Of a stretch of DNA of 64,000 nucleotides, positions 63,701 through 64,000 are shown piece by piece. Origin of the DNA: Aplectana chamaeleonis (lineage: Eukaryota; Nematoda; Chromadorea; Rhabditida; Cosmocercidae); contig JAPDOI010000294.1 of assembly GCA_029168955.1 (NCBI GenBank), positions 648,001-712,000 of the forward strand, given 5' to 3'. The first letter of the stretch is position 1. Each line of letters starts with the position of its first letter. Below the pieces are notes generated by a model. It searched no databases, was not told the DNA's origin, and saw nothing but the letters and a program-made list of their open reading frames with translations. The translations under genes were made by a program, and so were the position numbers.

Positions 63701-64000
63701 GGGCCAGTACACAGAAATGAAGAAATGAACCCGCCTTTTACAGTTTGTGACATCGAGTTGTTCTAATCAACGTTACGAGTGGAACTACAAGAGACAGGTA
63801 ACCATTCCAATTTCGTGAAGTTAATGCGACTATTAGAAAGATGTATCAGCTCGAGAAGTACACCCACAACAAGATGTATCCTCTGGTTCCGAGCCAGATT
63901 TACTCGGTTCCCTCGCGCGCTTGTGCGGAGCGATGGTAGAGACAGCGAGAAAGTGTGGGGAGAAGGAGACACAGCGTACGCGAGCATTACGACCGGAAAT
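60786..64000. other. Right-end gene-poor stretch
   Basis: 61540-61800 has repeated CGCGAATTTACCG-type phrases. A frame from ATG 62820 to 63059 (79 residues, PKYKHGRSLLDSIKAWKNI) has plausible composition, but I recognise no family and no splice support. 63885-63990 is a diverged reverse-strand copy of the GC-rich dispersed repeat (GCGCGCTTGTGCGGAGCGAT). I see no other feature. Confidence 0.45.

Overview
The window looks like nuclear DNA of a nematode, most likely a parasitic clade V (strongylid or hookworm-like) species. The reasons are short introns (mostly 45-65 bp) with TTTTCAG-type acceptors, one site that looks like a trans-splice acceptor, RTE-like and other non-LTR retrotransposon debris, and very many foldback and MITE elements with TA or TTAA target sites. 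No bacterial-style operon, rRNA or CRISPR array is seen. The species assignment is inference.

The left half is dominated by two head-to-tail plus-strand genes for secreted chitin-binding proteins (type-2 chitin-binding domain, peritrophin-A, CBM14). Gene A runs from about 550 to at least 22470. It is open at its 5' end, and its last visible domain is only half complete. I could chain 34 exons with matching phases, giving about 2,320 residues and 25 complete domains plus one half. Its core is a tandem array of 11 exon+intron units with a 319-bp period (258-bp exon, 61-bp phase-0 intron). The C-terminal part has a basic/His-rich stretch, Ser-Gly chondroitin-type sites and an RKRR motif. Gene B (28092-34783) is complete: eight exons, 642 residues, a signal peptide and seven domains. 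A small cysteine-rich secreted protein with Ser-Gly repeats lies on the minus strand inside a gene A intron (8170-8628), but it lacks an ATG. Chitin-binding domains together with Ser-Gly sites recall the Caenorhabditis eggshell proteins (CPG-1/CPG-2, CBD-1, CPG-3). The shared eggshell or matrix role is inference.

The gene A introns and the A-B interval are full of transposons. They include Tc1-like debris, a family with CTCAGACA termini and 2-bp target duplications, a Mutator-like insertion with a 9-bp duplication nested in one of these, an RTE-like endonuclease fragment, and a degraded LINE (23139-27256, minus strand) that itself carries two MITEs.

The right half is gene-poor. One further gene is supported: gene C (47331-49981, 5' partial), a basic, low-complexity and probably nuclear protein of unknown function, lying between two matching TTAA-type transposon ends. 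The rest holds a Tc1-like element with IR/DR ends, TTAA MITEs, long foldback elements, a tRNA-like remnant, a GA microsatellite and a 42-bp minisatellite.
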